In this document: one piece after another, positions 36,943 through 46,240 of the stretch
How positions within the stretch are numbered: the first letter of the stretch is position 1
Layout: each line of letters opens with the position of its first letter
The notes under the pieces: model-generated
What the model was told of the DNA's origin: nothing
The model's database searches: none
The model's input: the letters and a program-made list of their open reading frames with translations, nothing else
Assembly: GCF_000482325.1 (NCBI RefSeq)
Contig: NZ_AXVA01000019.1
Span: 1 to 64,000, forward strand
Direction: 5' to 3'
DNA: 64,000 bases
Source: Bacillus sp. UNC438CL73TsuS30
Lineage (GTDB): Bacteria; Bacillota; Bacilli; Bacillales; Cytobacillaceae
Position numbers and translations under genes: made by a program

Positions 36943-37401
36943 CTACAATTCAGCAGATGCTCTTTCTACCAATGCCTGCAATTCCAACTCAACATTTCCC
37001 TGAATAGCCCGGCTAATCATGCAAGAGGTCTCAGCCTTTTTAGCAAGCTTTTGGGCCAGAGAATAATCCTTTTCAGAGGCTGCAGCTCTCAACACAATAT
37101 GCGGCCGATGGATGATTTTTTTATACGTAAAAACCCCATTCGTCACATCGACAATTGCTTCTGAATCCATAGTCAAGCTCACCTTGTCCAAATGGCTCCG
37201 CTCCATCATCGCTGCAAGAGTGATGATATAACAGGTTGCTGCTGCACCAAGCAGCATTTCGTCAGGATTGGTGCCAACCCCGGGGCCATCCATTTCAGGT
37301 GGGATTGAGATTTTAGTTTTTAAGTTTCCTGCCTCAATTTCCCCCACATCATTTCGTAATCCCGGCCAGCTTGCTTTTAAAAGAAATCGATGTTCAGCCA
37401 T
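36943..37401 (-). CDS. OsmC/Ohr-family protein
   Basis: 152 residues. The two peroxidatic Cys positions of the family are present: Cys57 in AAATCYIITL and Cys127 in AETSCMISRAI. GTNPDEMLLGA is the substrate-pocket block. Members reduce organic hydroperoxides using thiol donors. It is closer to the OsmC/YhfA-like branch than to OhrA, by the long N-terminal strand part; subfamily not certain. The ATG has AAGGAGGTT upstream and follows the lysozyme-like gene in the same direction by 17 bp. Confidence 0.88.
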   Translation of the reverse strand: MAEHRFLLKASWPGLRNDVGEIEAGNLKTKISIPPEMDGPGVGTNPDEMLLGAAATCYIITLAAMMERSHLDKVSLTMDSEAIVDVTNGVFTYKKIIHRPHIVLRAAASEKDYSLAQKLAKKAETSCMISRAIQGNVELELQALVERASAEL

Positions 37402-37418
37402 GTTGAACCTCCTTGATT

Positions 37419-38063
37419 TTAAAAGTTGAACGATTTATTGATCCCGGAAGCCGGAACGTTTTCTGCCAATGACTGAATGTTCTTGGCTACCTTCGTACTA
37501 TACGTATAATCACCATAACAATAAGGGTAACGGAAATTAAACTTGTTTCCCCCGCAATTATAAATGGTTGGATTTCTTTTAACTTGCTGTAAAGAGAATT
37601 TTTTCGCTAATTCCTCACTATGTTTACCGCCGTGCTCGGCTACATAGTCGATATACCCTGTACCCATGTTATATGCCTGAATGATGGTTGGAAAATCTAC
37701 CTTTCGTTGTTTGCCATAAATGACTGCCCGTCGAAAATGTTTTACTCCGAAACGGATGCTTTCCTTCGGATCTTGAATCGTATTTCGTGCAAGTCCGGCC
37801 GATTCAGAGGCCTGCATCGGATCCCCGCCCTTGCCGTGGCTTTCCTGCTGCATTAAAGCAACGAGGACCGGAGTGTATTTTTCCATATTGTATTGTTTCA
37901 ATTCATTGTGAATTAAAGGTTCATATTTTTTAACATTTACGAAGGACTTGTTGAAAATATCAGGAGGATTGCCTTCAAGCAATTTGCTGATGAGAATAAA
38001 GGCAAAACAAAGCATAAACAGGAGCGTAATTAAACGGGATTTCTTTTTCCGTCTTCGTTTCAT
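37419..38063 (-). CDS. Membrane-anchored lysozyme-like cell-wall hydrolase
   Basis: 214 residues. Very basic N-terminus (MKRRRKKKSR), then one hydrophobic segment (LITLLFMLCFAFILI), so it is anchored or secreted. The soluble part fits the Lysozyme_like (Slt/CwlT-type) family: ALMQQESHGKGGDPMQASES with the catalytic Glu, and IQAYNMGTGYIDYV. It would cut peptidoglycan glycan strands. The start has GAGAGGTAAGTG upstream. It lies ahead of the OsmC gene in one transcript, though no functional link is evident. Confidence 0.85.
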   Translation of the reverse strand: MKRRRKKKSRLITLLFMLCFAFILISKLLEGNPPDIFNKSFVNVKKYEPLIHNELKQYNMEKYTPVLVALMQQESHGKGGDPMQASESAGLARNTIQDPKESIRFGVKHFRRAVIYGKQRKVDFPTIIQAYNMGTGYIDYVAEHGGKHSEELAKKFSLQQVKRNPTIYNCGGNKFNFRYPYCYGDYTYSTKVAKNIQSLAENVPASGINKSFNF

Positions 38064-38241
38064 TCACTTACCTCTCCAATTTCGAATTCTACCTGACTAT
38101 TATAACGTAATCTTAAATAGTAAGGAAATAGGAGGGGGTGCATAAATAGAGGGATTTATTGGTATTATCGAGAATATAGTATAAGGATTTAAGTGAAAAC
38201 AGCGAATAGACTTTTTTCGACTTGGTATGATGGATTTCTTC

Positions 38242-38263
38242 TTTAATCAAACGTTTATTTAAA
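38242..38263. promoter_or_regulatory. Palindrome of the AATCAAACGTTTGATT type (site 2)
   Basis: TTAATCAAACGTTTATTTAA matches site 1 in its left half and core. It is about 75 bp before the lipoprotein gene at 38339. Confidence 0.45.
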
Positions 38264-38338
38264 AACCCCACTGTTGCCTATTTAAATGGTTTTTTACTTC
38301 AAACCAATCAAAAAATTGTCGGATTAGGAAGTGACTCT

Positions 38339-38719
38339 ATGAATAAATCTGTTTTAGCAGCCTCCATCATTTTGTCTTTGGGAATTGTCATTGGATGTTC
38401 AATTATTACTTTCAAGCCTTTTCAGGAACAATCTGTTTCAAAAGCGGCAACAAAAGCGACAACGAATGCGGATCAATTAGCGGTTATGATAAATATCAAC
38501 GAAGCTTCTAAATTAATAGGATTAAAAACAGATGAGTTAAAAATGATTATTTCAGCTGAAAACCAAAGCTTGACTGAATCCGGTGAATTTAATGGCACAA
38601 TGCTCCCTTATATAATTGTGAATGGAAAACAATACTTCGAACGAACAAGTCTACTAAAATGGGCCGTTGAAAGTTCAACCGAGCATCGGGGATATACTAA
38701 TGGGAACCGGTTTCAATAA
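38339..38719 (+). CDS. Small putative lipoprotein with excisionase-like fold, function unknown
   Basis: 126 residues. N-terminal hydrophobic segment VLAASIILSLGIVIGC ends in a plausible lipobox (VIGC). The C-terminal 70 residues (ININEASKLIGLKTDELKMI, then PYIIVNGKQYFERTSLLKWA) look like the helix-turn-helix/wing pattern of excisionase or MerR-type small domains. Such a domain outside the cell would be odd; it may bind something other than DNA. The ATG follows AGGAAGTG. A palindrome lies about 75 bp upstream. Confidence 0.7.
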   Translation: MNKSVLAASIILSLGIVIGCSIITFKPFQEQSVSKAATKATTNADQLAVMININEASKLIGLKTDELKMIISAENQSLTESGEFNGTMLPYIIVNGKQYFERTSLLKWAVESSTEHRGYTNGNRFQ

Positions 38720-38963
38720 TCTAATCTGCTAAAATTGACTCCGCTACTTGGGGAGACACAAACAAAATGCAAACCCCTAAAAAAGTCCCCCTATCTCCAA
38801 GATTACCATTATAAGGTAAAATAATTTTATTTTTCAAAAAATATTAAATTAAAAGTAAAAACTCTTGCCAATACTGATGAGGAATCATTGCGGTAGAACA
38901 GAAAAGTTTGGTATCATCAATATTAAAATAACATTGTTAACTTTAGCAGGAGGTCCAAAGTAT

Positions 38964-39257
38964 ATGTCACGAATTTCAAGTGAGCAGGTGAAGCATGTTG
39001 CAAACCTGGCACGGCTTGCCATCACAGAAGAAGAAGCAGAAAAGTTTACAAAACAGCTTGACGCAATTATTAGCTTTGCTGAACAGCTAAATGAGCTTGA
39101 CACCGAAAATGTAAAACCAACTTATCATGTTTTGGATATGAAAAATGTGCTGCGCGAAGATATCCCACAAAAAGGGCTGCCGCGTGAAGAGGTACTAAAG
39201 AATGCGCCTGAGCATAAGAATGGCCAAATTAAAGTACCGTCAATTTTGGGAGAGTAA
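38964..39257 (+). CDS. gatC: Asp/Glu-tRNA amidotransferase subunit GatC
   Basis: 97 residues. GatC stabilises the GatA-GatB interface in the enzyme that turns Glu-tRNA(Gln) into Gln-tRNA(Gln). The sequence has the family pattern [20 protein letters not shown] and [14 protein letters not shown] take the ATG at 38964 with GCAGGAGG 7 nt upstream; an open frame reaching back to 38865 has no RBS and non-family residues. First gene of gatCAB. Confidence 0.95.
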   Translation: MSRISSEQVKHVANLARLAITEEEAEKFTKQLDAIISFAEQLNELDTENVKPTYHVLDMKNVLREDIPQKGLPREEVLKNAPEHKNGQIKVPSILGE

Positions 39258-39271
39258 GGAGTGCAAGAATA

Positions 39272-40729
39272 GTGGGTTTATTTGATTATAAAGTTTCTGA
39301 TCTTCATGAGCTTTTACATAAAAAAGAACTGAAAGTCTCTGACCTGGTAGATGAATCGTATAAACGCATCAGCGAGGTAGAGGACAAAGTACAGGCTTTT
39401 TTAACATTAAACGAAGAGCATGCCCGTCAAACAGCGAAGGAACTGGATGAAAAAATTAATGCAGATTCTGCAGAGGGTCTGCTATTTGGAATGCCAATCG
39501 GTGTTAAAGACAATATTGTCACAAAGGGACTAAGGACAACTTGTGCAAGTAAAATTCTCGAAAACTTTGATCCTATTTACGATGCAACCGTTGTACAAAA
39601 GCTGCAAATGGCAGAAACTGTGACAATCGGTAAATTAAATATGGACGAGTTTGCCATGGGGTCTTCAAATGAAAACTCTGCATACCAGAAAACACGCAAT
39701 CCGTGGAACTTGGAAACTGTTCCAGGCGGTTCATCCGGCGGGTCTGCTGCTTCTGTTGCTGCAGGGGAAGTTTTGTTTTCACTTGGCTCTGACACCGGCG
39801 GATCCATTCGTCAACCGGCATCATTTTGCGGTGTTGTTGGTTTGAAGCCTACATATGGCCGGGTATCACGCTTTGGATTAGTGGCATTCGCATCATCCCT
39901 TGATCAAATTGGTCCGATTACAAGAACGGTTGAAGACAATGCCTACCTATTGCAGGCGATTTCTGGTCTAGATCCAATGGACTCTACTTCTGCCAATGTG
40001 GATGTTCCGAATTTCACTCAAGCTTTAACAGGTGATATAAAAGGCTTACGAATAGCTGTTCCAAAGGAATACCTTGGTGAAGGTGTCAATGAAACGGTTC
40101 GTCAATCTGTTTTAGATGCCTTAAAGGTTCTTGAAGGATTAGGGGCCGTTTGGGAAGAGGTTTCCCTGCCGCATTCCAAATATGCGCTAGCAACCTATTA
40201 TCTGCTTTCTTCTTCAGAAGCTTCTGCTAACCTAGCCCGCTTTGATGGGGTTCGTTATGGATACCGGACACCGGACGCTGAAAATTTAATCGATTTATAT
40301 AAAAAGACAAGAGCAGAAGGCTTTGGTGATGAAGTAAAACGCCGGATTATGCTCGGAACCTTTGCTTTAAGCTCAGGTTATTATGATGCTTATTATAAAA
40401 AAGCACAGCAGGCTCGAACATTGATTAAGAAAGATTTTGAAGATGTTTTTGAAAAATATGATGTGATTGTCGGTCCAACAACACCAACTCCAGCTTTTAA
40501 AATTGGAGAAAAAATTGATGATCCGTTAACGATGTATGTAAATGATATTTTAACAATTCCTGTGAACTTGGCAGGGGTACCTGGTATTTCTGTACCGTGC
40601 GGCTTTGATGGTGGTCTGCCGCTTGGCTTACAAATCATTGGTAAGCACTTTGATGAAGCAACGGTTTATCGTGTAGCACATGCATTTGAGCAGGCAACAG
40701 ACTTTCATAAACAGAAGCCAGGATTTTAG
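39272..40729 (+). CDS. gatA: Asp/Glu-tRNA amidotransferase subunit GatA
   Basis: 485 residues. An amidase-signature glutaminase that provides ammonia to GatB. The Ser-cisSer-Lys triad is intact at Lys79 (GVKDN), Ser154 ([10 protein letters not shown]) and Ser178 (SDTGGSIRQ), matching standard GatA numbering. The GTG start follows AAGGAGTG. It is 14 bp after gatC and 12 bp before gatB. Confidence 0.97.
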   Translation: MGLFDYKVSDLHELLHKKELKVSDLVDESYKRISEVEDKVQAFLTLNEEHARQTAKELDEKINADSAEGLLFGMPIGVKDNIVTKGLRTTCASKILENFDPIYDATVVQKLQMAETVTIGKLNMDEFAMGSSNENSAYQKTRNPWNLETVPGGSSGGSAASVAAGEVLFSLGSDTGGSIRQPASFCGVVGLKPTYGRVSRFGLVAFASSLDQIGPITRTVEDNAYLLQAISGLDPMDSTSANVDVPNFTQALTGDIKGLRIAVPKEYLGEGVNETVRQSVLDALKVLEGLGAVWEEVSLPHSKYALATYYLLSSSEASANLARFDGVRYGYRTPDAENLIDLYKKTRAEGFGDEVKRRIMLGTFALSSGYYDAYYKKAQQARTLIKKDFEDVFEKYDVIVGPTTPTPAFKIGEKIDDPLTMYVNDILTIPVNLAGVPGISVPCGFDGGLPLGLQIIGKHFDEATVYRVAHAFEQATDFHKQKPGF

Positions 40730-40741
40730 GGGGTGAAGAGA

Positions 40742-42169
40742 ATGGAATTTGAAACAGTAATTGGACTTGAGGTCCATGTGGAATTAAAAACCGATTCAAA
40801 AATCTTTTCGGCAAGTCCAAACCATTTTGGTGCTGAGCCGAATACAAATACAAGTGTAATTGACCTTGGTTATCCGGGGGTTCTTCCAGTTCTTAATAAA
40901 AAAGCAGTAGAGTTCGGAATGAAGGCAGCCATGGCTTTGAACTGCGAGGTTGCGACCCACACGAAATTTGACCGTAAAAACTATTTTTATCCGGATAATC
41001 CAAAGGCGTATCAAATTTCGCAATTTGACCAGCCGATTGGTGAGCATGGCTGGATTGAAATTGAAGTAAACGGATATACGAAAAAAATTGGAATTACCAG
41101 AATCCATCTTGAAGAGGATGCCGGAAAGCTAAACCATGAAAAAGGCTACTCATTATGTGATTACAACCGTCAAGGAACGCCGCTTGTTGAAATCGTTTCG
41201 GAGCCAGATATCCGTACGCCTGATGAGGCCTATGCCTATCTTGAAAAATTGAAATCAATCATTCAATACACAGGTGTTTCCGATTGTAAAATGGAGGAAG
41301 GCTCGCTTCGTTGTGATGCTAATATTTCGATTCGTCCGTTTGGACAAGAGGAATTTGGTACAAAAACGGAATTGAAAAACCTAAACTCTTTTAACTTTGT
41401 TCGTAAAGGTCTTGAATATGAAGAAAAGCGCCAAAGAGAAGTTGTTTCTGCAGGTGGAAAAATTGACCAAGAGACACGCCGCTTTGATGAGGCTTCTGGT
41501 GCAACACTCTTAATGCGTGTGAAGGAAGGTTCGGATGATTACCGCTACTTCCCGGAGCCAGATTTGCTAGAGCTCTACATTGACGATGAGTGGAAAGCAC
41601 GCATTCGTGCAGAAATCCCTGAGCTTCCGGATCAACGACAAAAACGTTATGTAGAAGAACTTGGATTACCTGTCTACGATGCAAAGGTTCTTACGGTAAT
41701 AAAAGAAACCGCTGATTTCTTTGAAGGTACTGTAAATGCCGGTGCTGATGCGAAGTTGGCTTCCAACTGGATTATGGGCGAGGTTTCAGGCTATTTAAAT
41801 GCTGAAGGAAAAGAACTGCACGAGGTAGCCTTAACTTCAGAAGGTTTGGCAAGTATGATTAAACTAATCGAAAATGGCACCATTTCTTCTAAAATTGCTA
41901 AAACTGTTTTCAAGGAATTAATTGAAAATGGCGGCGATGCGGAACAAATCGTCAAGGAAAAAGGGCTTGTGCAAATTTCTGATGAAGGAACATTGCTGAA
42001 GGTTGTTGCCGAAGTTATTGATGCGAATCCACAGTCGGTTGAGGACTTCAAGAATGGTAAGCAGAAAGCAGTAGGGTTCCTGGTCGGTCAATTAATGAAA
42101 GCTACCAAAGGACAAGCGAATCCGCAGGTAGTTAATAAATTATTGCAACAGGAATTACAAAAAAGATAA
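40742..42169 (+). CDS. gatB: Asp/Glu-tRNA amidotransferase subunit GatB
   Basis: 475 residues. Phosphorylates and amidates tRNA-bound glutamate. Family blocks: [15 protein letters not shown] at the N-terminus, [12 protein letters not shown], and [21 protein letters not shown]. The C-terminal YqeY-like tail domain ([17 protein letters not shown]) contacts tRNA. ATG 40742 is 6 nt after AGGGGGTGA; an in-frame GTG at 40733 lies inside that RBS. Confidence 0.97.
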   Translation: MEFETVIGLEVHVELKTDSKIFSASPNHFGAEPNTNTSVIDLGYPGVLPVLNKKAVEFGMKAAMALNCEVATHTKFDRKNYFYPDNPKAYQISQFDQPIGEHGWIEIEVNGYTKKIGITRIHLEEDAGKLNHEKGYSLCDYNRQGTPLVEIVSEPDIRTPDEAYAYLEKLKSIIQYTGVSDCKMEEGSLRCDANISIRPFGQEEFGTKTELKNLNSFNFVRKGLEYEEKRQREVVSAGGKIDQETRRFDEASGATLLMRVKEGSDDYRYFPEPDLLELYIDDEWKARIRAEIPELPDQRQKRYVEELGLPVYDAKVLTVIKETADFFEGTVNAGADAKLASNWIMGEVSGYLNAEGKELHEVALTSEGLASMIKLIENGTISSKIAKTVFKELIENGGDAEQIVKEKGLVQISDEGTLLKVVAEVIDANPQSVEDFKNGKQKAVGFLVGQLMKATKGQANPQVVNKLLQQELQKR

Positions 42170-42176
42170 TGAATTT

Positions 42177-42210
42177 GGCTGGCAGCATTCCAACTGCCAG
42201 CTATTTTTAT
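42177..42210 (+). terminator. Terminator of gatCAB
   Basis: Perfect GCTGGCAG/CTGCCAGC stem (42178-42185 with 42194-42201), followed by TATTTTTAT. Confidence 0.87.
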
Positions 42211-42291
42211 AGAAAATTGTCGACGTAATAATCGACATTCTTTTTATCATTTCCCAGGAAAAATGTCAGTAGTGAAAAGGATTATTTGGGA

Positions 42292-42313
42292 TTTAATCAA
42301 ACGTTTGGTTAAA
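42292..42313. promoter_or_regulatory. Palindrome of the AATCAAACGTTTGATT type (site 3)
   Basis: TTAATCAAACGTTTGGTTAA is a 20-bp palindrome with one mismatch. It lies in the 373-bp gap between gatB and the nucleotidyltransferase gene, which otherwise holds only the gat terminator and site 4. Confidence 0.5.
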
Positions 42314-42473
42314 ACGGAAACGTAATGAATAGTGTCGAGAGATGTAGAAATGGTGTTAGTATGACATTGTTTAGCAGCGTTTCACATAATACCCTAAGGT
42401 CTATTTTAAATATTGACATTCTTTTTAGACGAATTTTATAAGAAACTCTTATTTTAAAGTGCTTATAACATTT

Positions 42474-42495
42474 TTAATCAAACGATTGATTGGAA
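42474..42495. promoter_or_regulatory. Palindrome of the AATCAAACGTTTGATT type (site 4)
   Basis: TTAATCAAACGATTGATTGG: the left half is identical to site 3, the right half is diverged. It lies about 50 bp before the nucleotidyltransferase start, where an operator would be expected. Confidence 0.4.
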
Positions 42496-42542
42496 AGAAT
42501 GTATGGAGAATTAGGTCGAAGTTTGATGGAAAGAGGGTTGCT

Positions 42543-43334
42543 ATGAGGGAGCAAATTCAAGAGGTTCTGATGACCTTGGAAATGGAAAAGGATATAAAGG
42601 TCCTTTATGCTTGTGAGTCAGGGAGCAGGGCATGGGGGCTTTCATCTGAGGCTAGCGATTATGATGTAAGATTTATTTATGTTCATAAGAAGGAATGGTA
42701 TTTATCCATTGACCAAGGAAAAGATGTCCTAGAGGTTTCCGGATTGGCATTGTCTTCTGGTGATTCAATTTTGGATATGAGCGGTTGGGAATTAACAAAG
42801 GCATTAAGGTTATTTCGAAAATCGAATCCTTCCCTTTTGGAATGGCTGCATTCTAATATCGTTTATACAGAGTCATTTTCAACAATGGATCGGATGAGGG
42901 AGTTAGAACAGAAAACTTTTTCTCCTATTTCCTGCATATATCATTATCTTAAAATGGCGAAAGGAAACTTTTGGGACATCTGTCAGGGGAAAGACATTAA
43001 AGTTAAAAAGTATTTGAATGTAATCCGCCCTCTTTTGATTATAAAATGGATTGAAATAAACCATACTTTCCCTCCTATAGAATTTCGCTTCTTAGTTGAG
43101 AGGCTCCTCCCTCTCGGAAAGCTGAAAGAGGACATCGAAATGCTCTTAAATAGAAAATTAGCTGGGGAAGATTTAATCGTCGATTTAAAAATGGATCGAA
43201 TTAAGGAATATGTGGAGAAAGAGTTTGAACATCTTGAAATTTATATAAAAGGTGTTAAGAATGAAATCCCAAATCCAACTGAATCTCTTAATCGGCTTTT
43301 TAGAGAAGCTTTGGATGAGGTTTGGTGGAAGTAG
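42543..43334 (+). CDS. RlaP-like nucleotidyltransferase (PF10127 type)
   Basis: 263 residues. The N-terminal domain has ESGSRAWGLSSEASDYDVRF: the GSRAWG loop and the Asp-x-Asp metal motif of DNA polymerase beta-type nucleotidyltransferases. The C-terminal part is helical. Relatives occur with RNA-repair ligases, but no ligase gene lies next to it here. I take the ATG at 42543 with AGAGGG upstream; the frame is open back to 42459. The substrate is unknown. Confidence 0.82.
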   Translation: MREQIQEVLMTLEMEKDIKVLYACESGSRAWGLSSEASDYDVRFIYVHKKEWYLSIDQGKDVLEVSGLALSSGDSILDMSGWELTKALRLFRKSNPSLLEWLHSNIVYTESFSTMDRMRELEQKTFSPISCIYHYLKMAKGNFWDICQGKDIKVKKYLNVIRPLLIIKWIEINHTFPPIEFRFLVERLLPLGKLKEDIEMLLNRKLAGEDLIVDLKMDRIKEYVEKEFEHLEIYIKGVKNEIPNPTESLNRLFREALDEVWWK

Positions 43335-43362
43335 GTTTAACTCTGTAAAGTGAGGTTTTGGA

Positions 43363-43902
43363 ATGATTTATATTGCCTTATTACGTGGAATTAATGTAGG
43401 CGGTCATAATAAGATAAAAATGGCGGATTTAAAAAAGCTGTTGGATTCGATGGGATTAAAAAAAGTAAAAACTTATATTCAAAGTGGAAACGTTGTCTTT
43501 GAATCGGATGAGGCTGCTGCGGAACTGACTCAAAAAATAGAGGAGGCAATCCAAGAAGAGTTCGGTTTTTTTGTCACTGTTGTCATTAGGACTGCTTTGG
43601 AATTGAATCAGATTATCGAGAAATGTCCGTATTCTCCTGACAATCTTTTAGAAGGTGAAAGTGTCCATGTGGCTTTTTTGGCAGGTATACCTACTGAGAA
43701 AGGGATTAGCCATCTTCAAAACTTTAATAAAGGTGATGATGAATATTTTATTGAAGGGCAGGATGTATACTTATTCTTCCGTCAAAGTATACGGAATTCA
43801 AAGCTGGCAGCCCAGCTTCCGAAGCTGGGAGTTCCTGCAACTGTACGGAATTGGAAAACAGTATTGATACTAGATTCAATGGTTAAAGAAATAGAAAAAT
43901 AA
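43363..43902 (+). CDS. DUF1697 family protein
   Basis: 179 residues. The family signature is clear: YIALLRGINVGGHNKIKMAD at the start, YIQSGNVVFES, and VRNWKTV near the C-terminus. The family is widespread, with no proven function. The ATG is preceded by GTGAGG and lies 29 bp after the nucleotidyltransferase, suggesting one transcript. Confidence 0.87.
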   Translation: MIYIALLRGINVGGHNKIKMADLKKLLDSMGLKKVKTYIQSGNVVFESDEAAAELTQKIEEAIQEEFGFFVTVVIRTALELNQIIEKCPYSPDNLLEGESVHVAFLAGIPTEKGISHLQNFNKGDDEYFIEGQDVYLFFRQSIRNSKLAAQLPKLGVPATVRNWKTVLILDSMVKEIEK

Positions 43903-43927
43903 AAACGCCCAGCTGGGCGTTTTTACG
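43901..43927. terminator. Bidirectional terminator between DUF1697 gene and putP
   Basis: AAAAACGCCCAGCTGGGCGTTTTT is a perfect 24-bp palindrome with A- and T-runs on both sides, placed between two convergent genes. Confidence 0.88.
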
Positions 43928-43932
43928 TTTGA

Positions 43933-45414
43933 TTATGCCCCTGTTTTTAACAAACGGACACTTTCATCAAATTCTTTTTCAATTTCAGCATTTTTCTTAT
44001 GTGTAGCCAAGCTGACAACAACAGAAACGATAAAGTTAAGGATGAATCCTGGAACGATTTCATAAAGAGTATCGCCTAGACCAACGTTCTTCCAAACAAT
44101 AACCGTAACTGCGCCAACAATCATTCCGAATAGGGCGCCCCAGTTGTTCATCTTTTTCCAGAATAAGCTTAACAGAATGATTGGACCGAAAGAAGCTCCA
44201 AAGCCTGCCCAGGCATAAGCAACAAGACTTAAAATTGTGCTGTTTTGCTTGAAGGCTAGGGCAGCTGCAATAACAGCAACCAATAGAACGGCCATTCTTC
44301 CAAGGAATACAAGCTCTTTGTCCTTAGCATCCTTGCGGACAACGACTTTGTATAAGTCCTCAATTAACGCACTGGAGGTAACGATTAATTGCGAAGAAAC
44401 AGTACTCATAATCGCAGCAAGAATCGCTGCTAAAGCAAACCCAGCGAATAATGGGTGGAAAAAGATTTGGCTTAACGAAATAAATACCGCTTCTGGGTTA
44501 TCCAGTTTATGTGCTGCGTTATGATAGAAATAAGCTTTACCAACAAATCCACAAAAGATTGTCCCGATTAAAGTAATGATCATCCAGCTCATCCCAATAC
44601 GGCGGGCACTTTTCGTTTCTTTAATCGTTTTGATCGCCATAAAGCGAACAATGATATGTGGCTGACCAAAGTAACCAAGGCCCCAAGCCATTGCGGATAC
44701 AATTCCGATGAAGGATGTGCCTTTAAACCAATCAAGCAATGTAGGGTCAATGTGGCGGATGGTTTCAAAAGTTTCCACGGGACCGCCAGTTTTGAAGATC
44801 CCTAATGCTGGGACAAAGAATAAAGCAAGGAGCATCATTAACCCTTGTATAAAGTCGGTGTAACTTACGGCCAAAAATCCTCCAAATAAAGTGTAGGCAA
44901 TGGTGACTCCTCCAACGATATAGAGGCCAGTAAGATAACTTGTGCCAAAAGAACTTTGAAAAAATACTGCTCCGGATACTAATCCTGAAGAAACATAGAA
45001 AGTAAAGAAAATTAGGATAACAATACCTGAAACAATCCGGAGTAGTTTTGTATTATCTTTAAAACGGTTTTCTAAGAAGCTAGGAATAGTGATAGAATCA
45101 TTTGAGACTTGTGTGTATGAGCGCAGGCGTGGTGCAACGAGTTTCCAGTTTAAGTAAGCACCAATTGTTAACCCGATAGCAATCCATGCGCTTGCAAGAC
45201 CAGTAACATAAATACCGCCAGGCAAACCCATTAGTAACCAGCCGCTCATATCTGCAGCACCAGCACTTAAAGCGGTTACAGCTGGCCCCAAAGAACGGCC
45301 GCCAAGCATGTAATCTGTGAGGTTGCTGGTTTTACGATATGCATACCAACCGATTACAAGCATTCCGGCTAGGTAAATCCCGATCGAAACTAGTTGTAAA
45401 GTTTGATGAGACAT
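43933..45414 (-). CDS. putP: Sodium/proline symporter PutP
   Basis: 493 residues and about 13 membrane segments. SSS-family hallmarks: DYMLGGRSLGPAVTALSAGA (sodium and proline site), ADMSGWLLMGLPGG, and GLGYFGQPHIIVRFMA. Imports proline with sodium. In B. subtilis the related opuE lies next to gatCAB, so an osmoprotective role is possible; the sequence looks closer to PutP by eye. With rocA in the same window, use of proline as carbon and nitrogen source is plausible. GGGGGAAAATGA precedes the start. Confidence 0.92.
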   Translation of the reverse strand: MSHQTLQLVSIGIYLAGMLVIGWYAYRKTSNLTDYMLGGRSLGPAVTALSAGAADMSGWLLMGLPGGIYVTGLASAWIAIGLTIGAYLNWKLVAPRLRSYTQVSNDSITIPSFLENRFKDNTKLLRIVSGIVILIFFTFYVSSGLVSGAVFFQSSFGTSYLTGLYIVGGVTIAYTLFGGFLAVSYTDFIQGLMMLLALFFVPALGIFKTGGPVETFETIRHIDPTLLDWFKGTSFIGIVSAMAWGLGYFGQPHIIVRFMAIKTIKETKSARRIGMSWMIITLIGTIFCGFVGKAYFYHNAAHKLDNPEAVFISLSQIFFHPLFAGFALAAILAAIMSTVSSQLIVTSSALIEDLYKVVVRKDAKDKELVFLGRMAVLLVAVIAAALAFKQNSTILSLVAYAWAGFGASFGPIILLSLFWKKMNNWGALFGMIVGAVTVIVWKNVGLGDTLYEIVPGFILNFIVSVVVSLATHKKNAEIEKEFDESVRLLKTGA

Positions 45415-45453
45415 TCATTTTCCCCCTTTATTATATTGGAAATAATTAAAAAT

Positions 45454-45477
45454 AATATTTCCTCTATAGAAAATATT
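45454..45477. promoter_or_regulatory. Dyad in the putP leader
   Basis: AATATTTCC (45454-45462) and its inverted partner (G)GAAAATATT (to 45477) flank TCTATA, 40 bp upstream of the putP start. It could be an operator or, in the message, a leader hairpin. The AATTTTC/GAAAATT look is loosely CodY-like. Confidence 0.4.
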
Positions 45478-45520
45478 CTATCAACTTTGTATAAATATGA
45501 CTAGACCCTAATAATTATTT

Positions 45521-45550
45521 TTTTACAATAGGATTATATAATTGTAAAAT
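45521..45550 (+). promoter_or_regulatory. Promoter of the thioredoxin-like gene overlapped by a dyad
   Basis: TTTACA (45522-45527), 17-bp spacer, TAAAAT (45545-45550). The same stretch is an inverted repeat, TTTTACAAT (45521-45529) and ATTGTAAAA (45541-45549), so a dimeric repressor could cover both -35 and -10. On the minus strand the dyad also offers TTTACA toward putP. Confidence 0.55.
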
Positions 45551-45637
45551 AATGTTATGTTTTGTCGTGAGCACATGCGTTGTACCTAATAATTGATTCA
45601 ATTATCATTGAAGAAAATGGAAGGGGAGTTAAACAAA

Positions 45638-46192
45638 ATGAACTTAAATGAATGGTTTCATAAGGGGCTTAATACACACGAATACATTAATTCAATGACC
45701 CGGAATAAAGAGGAAATGCTTTCAATTTATGAGGGCTATCGAGTTAGAGAAGAGGATCAAACGAAGCTCGAACCTTTAAAAGCGAAGGGACTCCGGGCAA
45801 TTGTTCTTACAGAGGATTGGTGCGGAGACGCATTGTTGAATAACCCAATCTTACTGAGAATTTCAGAGGCAGCTGATATGGAGGTTCGTTTTGTTCTTCG
45901 TGACCAGAATCTTGAGTTAATGGATCAATACCTAACCAATGGGACCTCCCGTGCGATTCCGATTTTTATTTTTATCGACCAAGACGGAAACGAAGTAGGT
46001 GTTTGGGGACCAAGAGCACCAGAAATTCAGGCACTTGTGGAAAAGGGCCGTACAGAATTGCCGGATAAAGAAGCACCTGATTTTCAAGAAAAACAAATGG
46101 CTTTATATAAACGCTTGGCGAAATCCTACGAAACAGACTCAGGCGTTTGGCAGACAGTAGCCAATAGCATATTAGCAACTCTTTTAAAATAA
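45638..46192 (+). CDS. Thioredoxin-fold protein with single active-site Cys
   Basis: 184 residues. Thioredoxin-family pattern VLTEDWCGDALLNNP: only one Cys where thioredoxins have Cys-x-x-Cys (here Trp-Cys-Gly-Asp). A cis-Pro segment follows (SRAIPIFIFIDQDG). Members of this PF14595-type family are common in bacilli; a monothiol site suggests a role with low-molecular-weight thiols such as bacillithiol, which is inference. ATG 45638 has AAGGGGAG 9 nt upstream; the longer frame from 45593 lacks an RBS. Confidence 0.84.
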   Translation: MNLNEWFHKGLNTHEYINSMTRNKEEMLSIYEGYRVREEDQTKLEPLKAKGLRAIVLTEDWCGDALLNNPILLRISEAADMEVRFVLRDQNLELMDQYLTNGTSRAIPIFIFIDQDGNEVGVWGPRAPEIQALVEKGRTELPDKEAPDFQEKQMALYKRLAKSYETDSGVWQTVANSILATLLK

Positions 46193-46240
46193 AATGAGAA
46201 GTCTCCGGCTGAATGGCAGCCGGAGACTTCTCATTTTTTT
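46191..46240. terminator. Bidirectional terminator, thioredoxin-like gene and plsY
   Basis: A 21-bp perfect stem (46191-46211 with 46217-46237), loop AATGG, T7 on the plus side and A4 on the other. The plsY stop codon lies within its right arm. Confidence 0.93.
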
